Positions 51,560 to 60,935 of a stretch of 64,000 nt of DNA are shown here, piece by piece. The notes under the pieces are model-generated. The model saw nothing but the letters and a program-made list of their open reading frames with translations. It was not told the origin of the DNA and did no database searches. The position numbers were made by a program, and so were the translations under genes. The stretch is taken from positions 1,279,893-1,343,892 of the forward strand of contig NZ_SRMF01000001.1 in the NCBI RefSeq assembly GCF_004768465.1. The letters run 5' to 3'. Source of the DNA: Natronospirillum operosum. GTDB lineage: Bacteria; Pseudomonadota; Gammaproteobacteria; Pseudomonadales; Natronospirillaceae. The number at the start of each line of letters is the position of its first letter. Position 1 is the first letter of the stretch.

Positions 51560-52921
51560 TCAGCGGTTGGCGGCGTACTGGACGTTGCTGTCTTCCACTA
51601 CCACCAGCAGTTCTTCCACGCGGCGTTCGAAGGCTTCGCGCTGATCACTGGGTACCGATTCCGCCATCGGGATCTCGGCCCGCATGGGGTCGACCGGGCG
51701 GCCATTGACGTGCAGTTCGAAGTGCAGGTGCGGGCCGGTCACGCGGCCGGTAGCACCGGAAAGCCCGATACGGTCACCCCGGCTGACCGTCTGCCCGTGG
51801 CGTACCAGAATGCGGTCCAGGTGCATGTAGCGGGTGGTAAAGCGGGTGCCGTGCTGAATTTCCACATACTTGCCGGCGAACGGATGGTTCTCGACCCGGG
51901 TCACCACACCATCACCCGTGGTCAGCACCGGTGTACCGGTGTTCATGGCAAAGTCGGTACCGTTGTGCGGCGCCACACGCCCGGTTACCGGGTGGCGACG
52001 CTGCGGATTGAAGCTGGACGATACCCGGTAGCGGGTATTGGAGGGGTAACGCATAAAGGCGCGCTGCAGGCTCTCGCCTTCCTGGTCATAATAGTTGCCG
52101 TCATCAAACAGGAAGGCCGAGCGCGGACTGTGACCATGAATCCGGATCGCCTCGATGCGGGTGCGGCCGGTGGCACGGCCATTGATCATCTGCTCGGCAC
52201 GAATCACATCAAAGGTGTCACCGGCGCGAATCTCGCGCCGGAAATCAATGCTGTCTTCCATCAGGCGGGTGATCTCGGCCACTTCGCGATCATTGAGGCC
52301 GGCATTGCGTGCCGACACGTAGAAGCTGCCATTGATCTCGCCACCGATAACGCGCTGCGGCCAGTCACCCTCGACCAGGGTTTCGGTATATTCGAAATTG
52401 TGGTCATCAAAGCGTTCATAGCTGACCTGATAGCCGGCGTGCACGTACAGGTCCATGCGCTCCAGGCGGCCGCTGTCCGGGTCCTTGTAGAACTTCAGTC
52501 GATGGCCGGCGCGCAGTACGTCCAGCGCCAGCAGGGATTCATCGGCGGAGAGAATCTGGTACATCGCGGTCTGGCCGAGGTCGAGGCGGTCGAAGATACC
52601 GCTCAGGCTGTCACCGGAGCCAATCTCGTAGGTGACGATGTCGTAGTCACCGTGGCTGGGAATATCACCGTACATGCCTTCGCCACGCAGGCGCTCGCGC
52701 AGGCGGTCTTCGGTAAAGGGAGTGCGGTTCAGGCTGCCGTTGAGGGCATCCAGATGCGAGAGTTCAGGCGGCAGATAGATGGCGGCTTCCAGCGCTTTGT
52801 CTTCCGTCGGCCACAACAGCACGACCACCAGCACCAGGGCCAGAAACGAAATACCATGGCGATGAAGATTTGGCAGAGTCTGCCATCCCCGATGCAATCG
52901 CCGAACTTGTCTAACTCCCAT
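51560..52921 (-). CDS. M23 family peptidoglycan endopeptidase (MepM-like)
   Basis: The 453-residue product has an N-terminal membrane anchor (residues about 22-38), an OapA/LysM-like region (GSGDSLSGIFDRLDL near residue 100) and a C-terminal M23 domain. The domain has zinc ligands in HNGTDFA and HLHFELH (near residues 345 and 415). Such enzymes cut peptidoglycan cross-links in the periplasm during growth. A similar gene is E. coli mepM. It has its own sigma-70 promoter and is not obviously part of the flagellar unit, although it separates flgL from the rest. Confidence 0.88.
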   Translation of the reverse strand: MGVRQVRRLHRGWQTLPNLHRHGISFLALVLVVVLLWPTEDKALEAAIYLPPELSHLDALNGSLNRTPFTEDRLRERLRGEGMYGDIPSHGDYDIVTYEIGSGDSLSGIFDRLDLGQTAMYQILSADESLLALDVLRAGHRLKFYKDPDSGRLERMDLYVHAGYQVSYERFDDHNFEYTETLVEGDWPQRVIGGEINGSFYVSARNAGLNDREVAEITRLMEDSIDFRREIRAGDTFDVIRAEQMINGRATGRTRIEAIRIHGHSPRSAFLFDDGNYYDQEGESLQRAFMRYPSNTRYRVSSSFNPQRRHPVTGRVAPHNGTDFAMNTGTPVLTTGDGVVTRVENHPFAGKYVEIQHGTRFTTRYMHLDRILVRHGQTVSRGDRIGLSGATGRVTGPHLHFELHVNGRPVDPMRAEIPMAESVPSDQREAFERRVEELLVVVEDSNVQYAANR

Positions 52922-52975
52922 AACTACAGACTCTGAGTAAACACCAAGCTACTTGCGGACCCTGTCCGCGCCCGC

Positions 52976-53005
52976 ATTATGGCGCCAGCAGTGAATCGTT
53001 TTCAA
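52976..53005 (-). promoter_or_regulatory. Sigma-70 promoter of the M23 peptidase gene
   Basis: On the minus strand TTGAAA (53000-53005) and CATAAT (52976-52981) are 18 bases apart, five of six consensus places in each. Transcription should begin near 52969, 48 bases before the ATG. Confidence 0.55.
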
Positions 53006-53129
53006 CAGTTACGGACTGTTGGCGCTTGTAAAGGCGAACCGGGTCACATTTCTGTCACCCTCTTTACGCCCTCTGCTACAGCGCCCTGATGTCGCGGCCC
53101 GGCACTATTTCAGGCCCTCGGAGCCGCCC

Positions 53130-54383
53130 TCAGCGAATGAAATTGAACAGTGAAAGGCTGGATACCTTGGCATAGGCCTGCTGGGAGGCTTCCAGAATCA
53201 TGGTCTCCATCTGCAGTTGGCTGACGGCCTCGGCGTAGTCCACTTCCTTGAGGTTCTTGCGCACGTCCTGCAGCGTCAGCTTGCTCTCTTCGTGCACGTC
53301 GAGCGTGGATTCGGCGGTGTTGATACGGGCGCCGATCTTGGCCCGGTAGATGGAGAGGTTCTCTATGCCCGCATCCAGATTGTCGAGCGACTCCGCCACC
53401 AGGTTGGCCAGATTCTGCGTGCCTTCCGGCGTATCCGGCAGTACATCCAGCCCTTCGATCATCTTCTGAATGGTCTGCAGGGGCCCCTGCTTGCTGGTGG
53501 TTTCCACGGTGAAGTTGTCACCGGGTCTGGGCTCACCGGTAATGCGCACCTGCATGCCGGCAAAGCTGATCGCCTGGCCCGGAGCGAAGCTGACATTCTT
53601 CAGGCTGTCGATCACCTGGTTGTCACTGCGCCGGCGCACGGTGAAGTTGCGCCCGGGTGGATTGCCGTCCAGCTCATTGTTGAAGGTGATGATGGCATCA
53701 TCCGGGAACAGGTCCTGCAGCGCTTCCTCGTCCACGGTCACCCCGGCGGAAATCACCCCCGGCGGGTTGCCCTGATTGCGCGGACTGGCATTGGTGATAA
53801 AGGAGGGGTTGTCCACCGGCACATCGAGAAAGATATCCTTGCCGTTGTCGCTGGCCGGGATGCGCGCCGAGTTGGAAATACGGATCTGGCGCTGGCCCTC
53901 GTCGCCCTGATAGACGAAACCGCCGCCGGCGGCTTCGACAAAGGGCTGCGTCTGGCCCGAATAGCCGGAGAACAGATAGTCGCCGCTGGCATCCTTGGCA
54001 TTGGTCAATTGCAGCAGCTCTTCCAGCCGCACCTTCATTTCGGAGGCAATGGCCCGCCGGTCCTCGATGGACAGCGAACCGCCACCGGCCTGCACGGCCA
54101 GCTCACGTACCCGCTGCAGCACTTCTTCGGAGCCCTTGAGGTAGCCTTCCTGCAGTTCCAGGCGCCCGGTCACCGACTTGATATTGCGGATGTACTGATC
54201 GGTCAGTTCGATGTCCTGATCCAGTTGCAGAATACGCGCGGCGGCCACCGGATCATCAGCCGGGGTCTGAACCCGTATACCGGTGGCCACTCGCTGTTCG
54301 GACTGGGCCACCCGGGCCTGATTGCGCAGAATATTGTTCAGTGAACCCAGGTTCATCTGGTAGCTGGAAATACGATCACTCAT
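53130..54383 (-). CDS. flgL: Flagellar hook-filament junction protein FlgL (HAP3)
   Basis: FlgL is the last hook-associated protein before the filament. The 417-residue product starts with the flagellin-like helix (ISSYQMNLGSLNNILRNQ) and ends in YAKVSSLSLFNFIR, the paired C-terminal helix. The middle part is longer than in Salmonella FlgL (317 residues). Its ATG overlaps the flgK stop (TGATG). It is the last gene of the flgF-L unit. Confidence 0.94.
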   Translation of the reverse strand: MSDRISSYQMNLGSLNNILRNQARVAQSEQRVATGIRVQTPADDPVAAARILQLDQDIELTDQYIRNIKSVTGRLELQEGYLKGSEEVLQRVRELAVQAGGGSLSIEDRRAIASEMKVRLEELLQLTNAKDASGDYLFSGYSGQTQPFVEAAGGGFVYQGDEGQRQIRISNSARIPASDNGKDIFLDVPVDNPSFITNASPRNQGNPPGVISAGVTVDEEALQDLFPDDAIITFNNELDGNPPGRNFTVRRRSDNQVIDSLKNVSFAPGQAISFAGMQVRITGEPRPGDNFTVETTSKQGPLQTIQKMIEGLDVLPDTPEGTQNLANLVAESLDNLDAGIENLSIYRAKIGARINTAESTLDVHEESKLTLQDVRKNLKEVDYAEAVSQLQMETMILEASQQAYAKVSSLSLFNFIR

Positions 54384-57300
54384 CAGCGGAATGCCCCAAG
54401 TAATGAGGTAAAGATATCCTGTGCCACCTTGATCATCTGGGCACTGGCGTTGTAACCCTGCTCGAAACGCAGCATACGGGCGGCCTCCTCGTCCAGGTTG
54501 ACCCCGGAGACTTCCTGTATCCTGTTTTCGGTCTGTTCTTTCGATACTTTAGCGGCGTCGGTATTGATCTGTGCCTGCCGGGTGCGCACCCCCACCTGTT
54601 CGGCCAGTTGGGAGTAGGCTTCGGTAAAATTCATGCCGCCGTCCTGACGGTTGATGCTGCGGTCGGTCTGCAGATCAAGCATGCGGTCGGCGTTCCGGTT
54701 GTCGCCGCTGGGATCGCGGTTGAAGTCGATCTCGAAACGGTCGCCCGCCTCCGGGCGTCCATCCACCTGGAACTGATAACCGAGGAAGGTCGACAGCTGC
54801 TCCGGCTGCCCCGGAAACAGGTTGCCCCGGTCGGGCTCGGTGCGCATCCGGACGCCCTCTTCCATCACCACGTCGACGGTGCCGCCCATGGTCAGCTTCT
54901 GGCTGTCGTCATCGGGCAGGCCTTCCATCTTCATCAGTACCTTGAAGCTGATCTGGCCCTGCTCGTCGATGCTGGCCTCGACCCGACCCGGCGCATCGGC
55001 GCCGTTCAACCAGGGATCATTGCGCTTGATACGCTCCTGGCTGATCAGTTCCTGCTCTATCTTCTGCGCGATGTCGTCCATCATTTCATCGGCCGACTCG
55101 TAGTTCTCGGTCAGTTCAATCGAGGCCGGCTCGCCGTAGGGCGTGGTGAATTCGTAGGTGTAGGGCCCGCGCTCCGAGAAATCGAACGGCTGGCTTTCGG
55201 TCAGCAGGCCACGCGTATCGGCGCCGGTGGCAGACAGCATGACTTCCTGGCCATTGCTGACTTCAAAGGAATCAGGGCGCGAGCCGGTGGCTCCGGTAAT
55301 GCCGTTGGCCCGCAGTTCGATACGGATGTCGTCACCGTCTGCAGACAGAATACGCAGGGATTCGCCATCGCTGCGGGCGGTAATGCCGGCATCCTGCAGT
55401 TCCCAGTTGGTGTTGATGCGGTTGGCCAGGAATTCCGGCGTCATGGGGATGGGCACATCCGGAATGAAGTCATCATCGAATACTTTCTGACCGTCACCCA
55501 GTTCCTGCGCCGATATGGTCAGGTCGACGCCATTGATAAAGACTTCTACCGGGTCGGAAGCCGTTTCTTCCGGCAGCGCACTCTGGAAATTGGTCAGTTC
55601 CACCTCGGTAAAGGCGCGCGCACTGACACCCGGCACACCACTCAGCGATGACGCCACCTCACGGGCACTGGCACCCTTCTCGGTGGAGATACGTTCCAGC
55701 AGGCTGGGTTTGCCCTCTTCATCCAGTGTTTCAAAGGTCACCCGCTCGGCATTGAATTCGTTATCGGGCCAGAAGTCCGGCTGGTCGGCTGGCTGCACAT
55801 GGGGCACGGTGGGCAACCAGCCGCTGTAACTGGTGACCTGGGTCTCACCGGGATTGGCACGCAGCATGTCGTTGCTCGCACCGGGCGAAAACGGCAGGTG
55901 GCGCATGGGTGGTTCCAGGTTGCGCGGGCGCAGCGGGTCACTGTTGTCCAGTACCGAATAGGTGTTCTCGGACTCGAACACGATCAGCAGCGGCGGCGAC
56001 AGCTCACCCGGCATTTCAAAGGCCGGGCTGGTGACATCGAGAATTTCGCCCTGGTTGATACGCCCGCTGCCCTGGTTGGCCAGGCTGCCGGAACCGGTGA
56101 TGGGGGCCGCGAAAGCCAGTTCAGCCGGGCGGGTCAGGACCTGCTTGAAGTCACCGGCAGCATCCCGGGTCGGCTTGATCAGGAAGCTGTCGCCAGCGCG
56201 AAAATCACCATCCACCAGGCGCAGTTCCAGGCCGTCAAACTCCAGTGATTCGGGCCGTTCGCCTGCCAGAGCACCGGACTTGACCACCTCGCCACTGTCC
56301 AGGCGGACGATTTCGTAACCGAAATCGAGCGGCCCGGTCATGCGCAGTTCGTAGTCACTGGTGGTCAGGTCACCCACATCCTTGATGTAGACTTCGGCCG
56401 TGCCTGTCTGCGGACGGCTGTTGGTGCTGTTGGCCTGTACCCGTTTGCGCGCCAGATCCTGATCGTTGAAATCGGTGAACAGGTCACTGCCGAACTGCCC
56501 TTCCAGATTGATACCGCGCGCCTGCTGCGCATTGAACAGCTCGCCGATGCCAACCCCGATGCGACCCAGGCTGTTGAGGGTGCTGTTGAGGCTGTCGGCG
56601 CGGAACTTGAGCGTGCCGCCCAGGGTGCCGCCTTCGATGCGGTCGGTAATATTGACGCGCTGACCGGTGGAATTGCGGAAGAAGACTTCATCCTGGGTGA
56701 CATCCCGTTCGCTGGTGCCGGTTTCCAGACGGCGGGCCTGGAAACCGGAGACCAGTGACTGGCCATTGGCGATGAAGATATCCAGCCCCTGGCCGGTATC
56801 GACCACATCCAGATCAATGATTTCGGACAGTTCACGCACCAGTTCGTCGCGCTGGTCCAGCAACTGATTGGGCTGGCCGGTACTGGAACTCGAGTTGGAG
56901 CGCCGATGTATCTGATCGTTCAGCTCGGCGATGCTGCTCGCCAGGCTGTTGATGTCCGCCACATTGGAACGCAGTGTCTTGTTGACCGTATTGTTCATGT
57001 CGGTCAGCCGGTCATGCAGCACATTGAAGCGGTCCTGCAGCACCTTGGTGGCGCCCAGAAACGCCTCGCGCGAGGGGATAAAGCCGGGGTCTTCCGCGGC
57101 AGTCTGCAGGGCGGAGAAATATTCGTTCAGGGCGGAGTTCAGGCCGGTGCGTTCATCGCCGAGCAGCTTGTTGATCTGCTCCACATTCTGCTTGTAGGAC
57201 TCGTAGCCCTTGAATACCTGGGTGTCGGTGCGCAACTGTTCGATGGCGAACTGGTCGACCAGGCGTCGGATATCATCGATCTGCACGCCGGTGCCCTGAT

Positions 57301-57454
57301 AGCCATAGCCCTTGTCGATCGACAGGGCCGAGCTGAGCACGACTTCCTGCCGGGAATAACCGGGCGTATTGGCATTGGAGATATTGTTGCCAATGACATC
57401 CAGATGCTTCTGGTAGGCATTGATACCGCTGATCGCCGTATTGAGCAGGCTCAT
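54383..57454 (-). CDS. flgK: Flagellar hook-filament junction protein FlgK (HAP1), enlarged
   Basis: FlgK joins hook and filament. The N-terminus (LLNTAISGINAYQKHLDVIGNN, split over residues 3-25, and ANTPGYSRQEV) and the C-terminus (EEAARMLRFEQGYNASAQMI) are the standard rod-like parts. The protein is 1023 residues, nearly twice the 547 of Salmonella FlgK. The extra length lies between about residues 330 and 900, in surface-exposed domains. It overlaps flgL by one base and follows flgJ by six. Confidence 0.94.
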   Translation of the reverse strand: MSLLNTAISGINAYQKHLDVIGNNISNANTPGYSRQEVVLSSALSIDKGYGYQGTGVQIDDIRRLVDQFAIEQLRTDTQVFKGYESYKQNVEQINKLLGDERTGLNSALNEYFSALQTAAEDPGFIPSREAFLGATKVLQDRFNVLHDRLTDMNNTVNKTLRSNVADINSLASSIAELNDQIHRRSNSSSSTGQPNQLLDQRDELVRELSEIIDLDVVDTGQGLDIFIANGQSLVSGFQARRLETGTSERDVTQDEVFFRNSTGQRVNITDRIEGGTLGGTLKFRADSLNSTLNSLGRIGVGIGELFNAQQARGINLEGQFGSDLFTDFNDQDLARKRVQANSTNSRPQTGTAEVYIKDVGDLTTSDYELRMTGPLDFGYEIVRLDSGEVVKSGALAGERPESLEFDGLELRLVDGDFRAGDSFLIKPTRDAAGDFKQVLTRPAELAFAAPITGSGSLANQGSGRINQGEILDVTSPAFEMPGELSPPLLIVFESENTYSVLDNSDPLRPRNLEPPMRHLPFSPGASNDMLRANPGETQVTSYSGWLPTVPHVQPADQPDFWPDNEFNAERVTFETLDEEGKPSLLERISTEKGASAREVASSLSGVPGVSARAFTEVELTNFQSALPEETASDPVEVFINGVDLTISAQELGDGQKVFDDDFIPDVPIPMTPEFLANRINTNWELQDAGITARSDGESLRILSADGDDIRIELRANGITGATGSRPDSFEVSNGQEVMLSATGADTRGLLTESQPFDFSERGPYTYEFTTPYGEPASIELTENYESADEMMDDIAQKIEQELISQERIKRNDPWLNGADAPGRVEASIDEQGQISFKVLMKMEGLPDDDSQKLTMGGTVDVVMEEGVRMRTEPDRGNLFPGQPEQLSTFLGYQFQVDGRPEAGDRFEIDFNRDPSGDNRNADRMLDLQTDRSINRQDGGMNFTEAYSQLAEQVGVRTRQAQINTDAAKVSKEQTENRIQEVSGVNLDEEAARMLRFEQGYNASAQMIKVAQDIFTSLLGAFR

Positions 57455-57460
57455 GGCTGC

Positions 57461-58498
57461 TTACTCCGCGCTGGCCGCCAGACCGCCCTGCAACCAGGGG
57501 CCGGTGGCGATACGTTCAATTTTTTCGGCATAGGCCGGGTCGGTGGCATAGCCGGCCTGCTGCAGGGCCTGAGCCCAGGCCGCGCCGTCGTCGGCCACTT
57601 CCAGCGCCGGCGCATAGCGTGGGTTGTCGCGCAGGAAGTCGGCAAAATCGGCAAAGCTGTCGGCAAAGCTGTCATAGGCGCGGAAATCCGCTTCCACCAT
57701 GACCGGGCGTCCCTGCAAGTATTCGCGTGTGCTGACCCGGGCACTCTCGCCCGACCAGCGGTGATCGGCCTTGATATTGAACAGGTTGTAGCTGCTGTCG
57801 CCGCCCTGGCGGCCAATCACGTGCTGGCCCCAGCCGGTTTCCAGCGCTGCCTGGGCGATGACATAGCGCGGGTCCGTACCCAGTTCATCGGCCACCTGCT
57901 CGGCCAGCGGCCACAGGGTCTGCACAAAGTCGGCCGGGGATTCGAATTCACTGCGCTTGTCGGCCGGGTCGACCAGATCCTGCCCGACGGCGCCGGTAAC
58001 GGTCAGGTCGGTGTCATCCATGTTCAGGCCCTGGGTATCCAGTGCCGCATCGTCTTCACGTTCGGGGCGCGGACGCCCCATGTGCGACGGCAGAATCGGC
58101 CGGCCGGTGCTGTCGAGCGGCAATACATGCGGCACGGAATTGCCGTTGGGGCGATCCGGATCACGCGACAGCTGCTGGTACATCATTTCGCCCAAGCCCA
58201 TGCCACCGGACTTCGCCATTTCCTGCACCAACTGCTCGTCGTGCATTTCCTGGTAGAACTCGGTGTACTGGGTATTGAGAAAGGAATCTTCGTTCAGCGA
58301 CCGGGTGGCTTCACGCATGCTTTTCATGATCATCTGCATGAACAGGGTCTCGAACTGCAGCGACACCTGCTTGAGCGCGGCATCTTCGTCCTGCTCGGCC
58401 AGGCGCTTGATGTTCTGCAGCCCCTGCACATCGTTGTACACGAACGAGCGCTGGGTGCTCAGATCCGGGTTGCTGAAAGCGGATGTTGGCAGTGACAT
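57461..58498 (-). CDS. flgJ: Rod-cap protein and muramidase FlgJ
   Basis: FlgJ caps the growing rod and opens the peptidoglycan. The 345-residue product has the rod-binding N-terminal domain (LAEQDEDAALKQVSLQFETLFMQMIMKSMREA over residues about 33-64). Its C-terminal glucosaminidase-type domain (about 185-330) has YVIAQAALETGWGQHVI, which carries the catalytic glutamate. It is separated from flgI by a 458-base gap that holds repeats, unusual within this operon. Confidence 0.94.
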   Translation of the reverse strand: MSLPTSAFSNPDLSTQRSFVYNDVQGLQNIKRLAEQDEDAALKQVSLQFETLFMQMIMKSMREATRSLNEDSFLNTQYTEFYQEMHDEQLVQEMAKSGGMGLGEMMYQQLSRDPDRPNGNSVPHVLPLDSTGRPILPSHMGRPRPEREDDAALDTQGLNMDDTDLTVTGAVGQDLVDPADKRSEFESPADFVQTLWPLAEQVADELGTDPRYVIAQAALETGWGQHVIGRQGGDSSYNLFNIKADHRWSGESARVSTREYLQGRPVMVEADFRAYDSFADSFADFADFLRDNPRYAPALEVADDGAAWAQALQQAGYATDPAYAEKIERIATGPWLQGGLAASAE

Positions 58499-58626
58499 GA
58501 AGACCCCTTGCTACCGCCTGCGCGGATTATGGTTTGCCGAAACTACCGTATTAACAGCATAAACTGTGCCAGTTCCATTCGCACGGCGGCCGCACCACCT
58601 GCACCAATTTTCGATGCAGTCTCATT

Positions 58627-58730
58627 GTAGCGAGGAACGTGTAGCGAGGGACGCAAGTCCCGATTGGGACCGGCGCCCCCCAATATGAAGGGCAGCTACG
58701 CCGCCCATCGCGACTCGCGTCGCTCGCTAC
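58627..58730. repeat. REP-like block C
   Basis: A truncated GTAGCGAG word (58627) is followed by a complete plus-oriented REP (58641-58664, stem GGGAC/GTCCC, loop GCAA). A complete inverted REP follows (58707-58730, stem GCGAC/GTCGC, loop GCGA when read on its own strand). The centre contains GCCGCCCATCG as in block A. The two REPs face each other. Confidence 0.8.
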
Positions 58731-58763
58731 AGGAGTTGGGAGGCACGGTTGGAGTCGCCTGCC

Positions 58764-58860
58764 GGGTGCATGCCTGTCGTGAGACCGTCTGCGCACAGGG
58801 ATGTGCGCAGTCGAGCTGGCAGGGATGCCGTTTTTTGCGTGTCTCACCGGGCATGCACCC
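58764..58860. repeat. Second hairpin element, copy 2 (63-base core 58782-58844)
   Basis: The core is identical over 63 bases to 51346-51408. The flanks differ from that copy but again form inverted arms: GGGTGCATGCC (58764-58774) with GGCATGCACCC (58850-58860), and GTGAGAC with GTCTCAC. It follows block C by 33 bases, beginning CAGGAGTTGGGAGGCAC, the same linker found after block B. Confidence 0.85.
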
Positions 58861-58956
58861 GAGCGTGGCGACGGTCCGATTGGCACAGGCAGACCAAAAG
58901 CCCTGACGGCACCATGCGCAAGGGTCACAGCCTACAACGGCCCCACTCACCAACCA

Positions 58957-60093
58957 TCAGATCACGATCAGCTCGGCATTCAACGCGCCGGCCTGCTGCA
59001 TGGCTTCGAGAATCGCCATCAGGTCGCCCGGTGCGGCACCGATGCCGTTGACGGCGTTGACCAGGTCTTCCAGGGTGACGGTTTCGCCTACCAGGAACAT
59101 CCGGTTGTCATCCTCTTCCACGTCGATGTCGGTATCCGGCACGACCACCGGGTCGGCATCGGTAAACGGAGCCGGCTGGGCCACCTGCAGCGTGTTGTCG
59201 ATGGTCACGGTCAGGTTGCCGTGCGTCACCGCCACTTCGTTCAGCGTCACATGCTTGCCGACCACTATGGTACCGGTACGGGCATTGACGATGACCCGGG
59301 CCCGTTCTTCACCGGCCTCGACCTGCAGGTTTTCCAGCACCGACATGTAGGACACGCGCTGGCTGGAATCGCGTGGCGCGGTGACGCGCACGCTGCCACC
59401 GTCCAGTGCATAGGCGGTTTCCGGCCCCAGCAGGTCGTTGATGCTGTCCGCCATCCGGGTGGCGGTGGTGAAGTCGGGGCGGTTCAGGTTGAAGGTCAGG
59501 TAGTCACTGTTGTTGAAACCGGTGGCAACCTCGCGCTCGACAATGGCGCCGTTGGGAATACGGCCGGCGCTGGGCACATTGACGGTGACGCTGGAGCCAT
59601 CAGCCCCCTCGACCCCGAAGCCACCCACCAGCAGATTGCCCTGAGCCACGGCATAGGTATTGCCGTCCGGCCCGGTCAGTGGTGTCATCAGCAGGCTGCC
59701 GCCGCGCAGACTGCCGGCGTTGCCCAGTGAAGACACGGTGACATCGATGGTCTGCCCGGGCCGTGCGAAGGCCGGCAGGCTGGCGTGCACGGACACGGCC
59801 GCCACGTTGCGCAGCCGGGGGTCGGTACCCTCGGGGATGGAGATGCCGAACTGGCCCATCATGTTGCTGAAGGTCTGGTTGGTGAACGGCGCCCGGTCAC
59901 CGGAGCCATCCAGACCCACGACCAGACCATAACCGATCAGCTGGTTTTCCCGCACACCGGCCACCGAGGCCAGATCCTTGATGCGCTGGGTCTGCTGGGC
60001 CAGTGCCGACAGGGTCAGCAGCAGCAGGCAGCCACCCACCAGCAGCCTGGTCAGCCAGGCTCGGGACACGAATGCAGTGGAATGAACAGTCAT
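58957..60093 (-). CDS. flgI: Flagellar P-ring protein FlgI
   Basis: FlgI forms the periplasmic P ring. The 378-residue product has a signal peptide (hydrophobic core [16 protein letters not shown], cleavage near AQQ), then [20 protein letters not shown], the family start. It ends [17 protein letters not shown], the conserved C-terminus. Length is normal. It follows flgH by 18 bases. Confidence 0.96.
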   Translation of the reverse strand: MTVHSTAFVSRAWLTRLLVGGCLLLLTLSALAQQTQRIKDLASVAGVRENQLIGYGLVVGLDGSGDRAPFTNQTFSNMMGQFGISIPEGTDPRLRNVAAVSVHASLPAFARPGQTIDVTVSSLGNAGSLRGGSLLMTPLTGPDGNTYAVAQGNLLVGGFGVEGADGSSVTVNVPSAGRIPNGAIVEREVATGFNNSDYLTFNLNRPDFTTATRMADSINDLLGPETAYALDGGSVRVTAPRDSSQRVSYMSVLENLQVEAGEERARVIVNARTGTIVVGKHVTLNEVAVTHGNLTVTIDNTLQVAQPAPFTDADPVVVPDTDIDVEEDDNRMFLVGETVTLEDLVNAVNGIGAAPGDLMAILEAMQQAGALNAELIVI

Positions 60094-60111
60094 GATAAAG
60101 CCCTCAATGAA

Positions 60112-60807
60112 TCAGAACGGAAACAGCGGACTGCTGAATACACGGGTCAACCAGCCCTGGCGCGTCGAGTCGGCCAGCTCGCCGGTACCGCTGTAGGCGA
60201 TCCGTGCATCCGCAAGCTTGCTGGAGTCGATGGTGTTGTCCAGGTTGATGTCTTCCGGCCGAATCAGGCCGGTCACCCGCAGGTACTCTTCGCCCCGGGT
60301 CAGGGTAATCCACTTCTCGCCCCGTACCCGCAGCACGCCGTTGGGCAGCACCTCGGAGACGGTGACACTGATGGCACCTTCCAGCCGATTGCTCTGGTTG
60401 GCGGTGCCACTGCCGTTGAAGCTGCGGTCGCCGTTGATCTGGGCCGACAGCGGGTTGTTCAGTATGGCCAGATCATTGCCGCCGATCTGGGGTGTCTGCA
60501 GATCCACATTGGACTGCCGGCTGGAGTTGGTCTGGGTCGATTTCTGCGACACCGTACGCTCGTCCAGCATCACGGTAATCACATCGCCGACCCGGTGTGC
60601 GTTCTTGTCACCGAACAGCGCCACCCCGTACCCCTGGGCATAGATGGAGCCGTTGCTCGGCGGCGGCGGCGCAATCGATTCGCTCGACACCGGTGCAAAG
60701 TCCGGTTCGTCCGGCACTTCGTCGAGACGGAACTCGCCGGTACTGGTGCAGCCGGCCAGCAGCACCAGAGCGGACAAATACAACGGGACTGTCTTGTGAA
60801 TGTTCAT
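60112..60807 (-). CDS. flgH: Flagellar L-ring lipoprotein FlgH
   Basis: FlgH forms the L ring in the outer membrane. The 231-residue product has a lipoprotein signal with lipobox LLAGC (cysteine near residue 19). The mature part has GDVITVMLDERTVSQKSTQT and ends SRQGWLTRVFSSPLFPF. GAGG eight bases upstream fixes ATG 60807; an open extension to 60897 crosses the heptamer repeats and is rejected. Confidence 0.95.
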   Translation of the reverse strand: MNIHKTVPLYLSALVLLAGCTSTGEFRLDEVPDEPDFAPVSSESIAPPPPSNGSIYAQGYGVALFGDKNAHRVGDVITVMLDERTVSQKSTQTNSSRQSNVDLQTPQIGGNDLAILNNPLSAQINGDRSFNGSGTANQSNRLEGAISVTVSEVLPNGVLRVRGEKWITLTRGEEYLRVTGLIRPEDINLDNTIDSSKLADARIAYSGTGELADSTRQGWLTRVFSSPLFPF

Positions 60808-60827
60808 GTGGCTGTCCTCTGCTTGGT

Positions 60828-60926
60828 AGTAGACAGTAAACGGTCGACAGTCGACAGAAGGAGCGGATCTACAGCGCTGAACAGGCTGTGTATTCACTGT
60901 CTACTGTCATCTGTCTACCGTCTACT
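60828..60926. repeat. Inverted arms of seven-base repeats upstream of flgH
   Basis: Four seven-base words of the AGTAGAC type (60828-60855) face four of the GTCTACT type (60899-60926) across 43 bases. The arms match each other at 22 of 28 places when paired. The array fills most of the 128-base gap between flgG and flgH. Confidence 0.75.
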
Positions 60927-60935
60927 CTCCGCCAA

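Larger units (their letters stand above)
58499..58956. other. 458-base repeat-filled gap between flgI and flgJ
   Basis: No gene is supported. The gap holds REP-like block C (58627-58730) and the second hairpin element (58764-58860); the remaining about 95 bases before flgI and about 125 bases before flgJ show no feature I can name. It interrupts a unit whose other genes abut. Confidence 0.8.
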
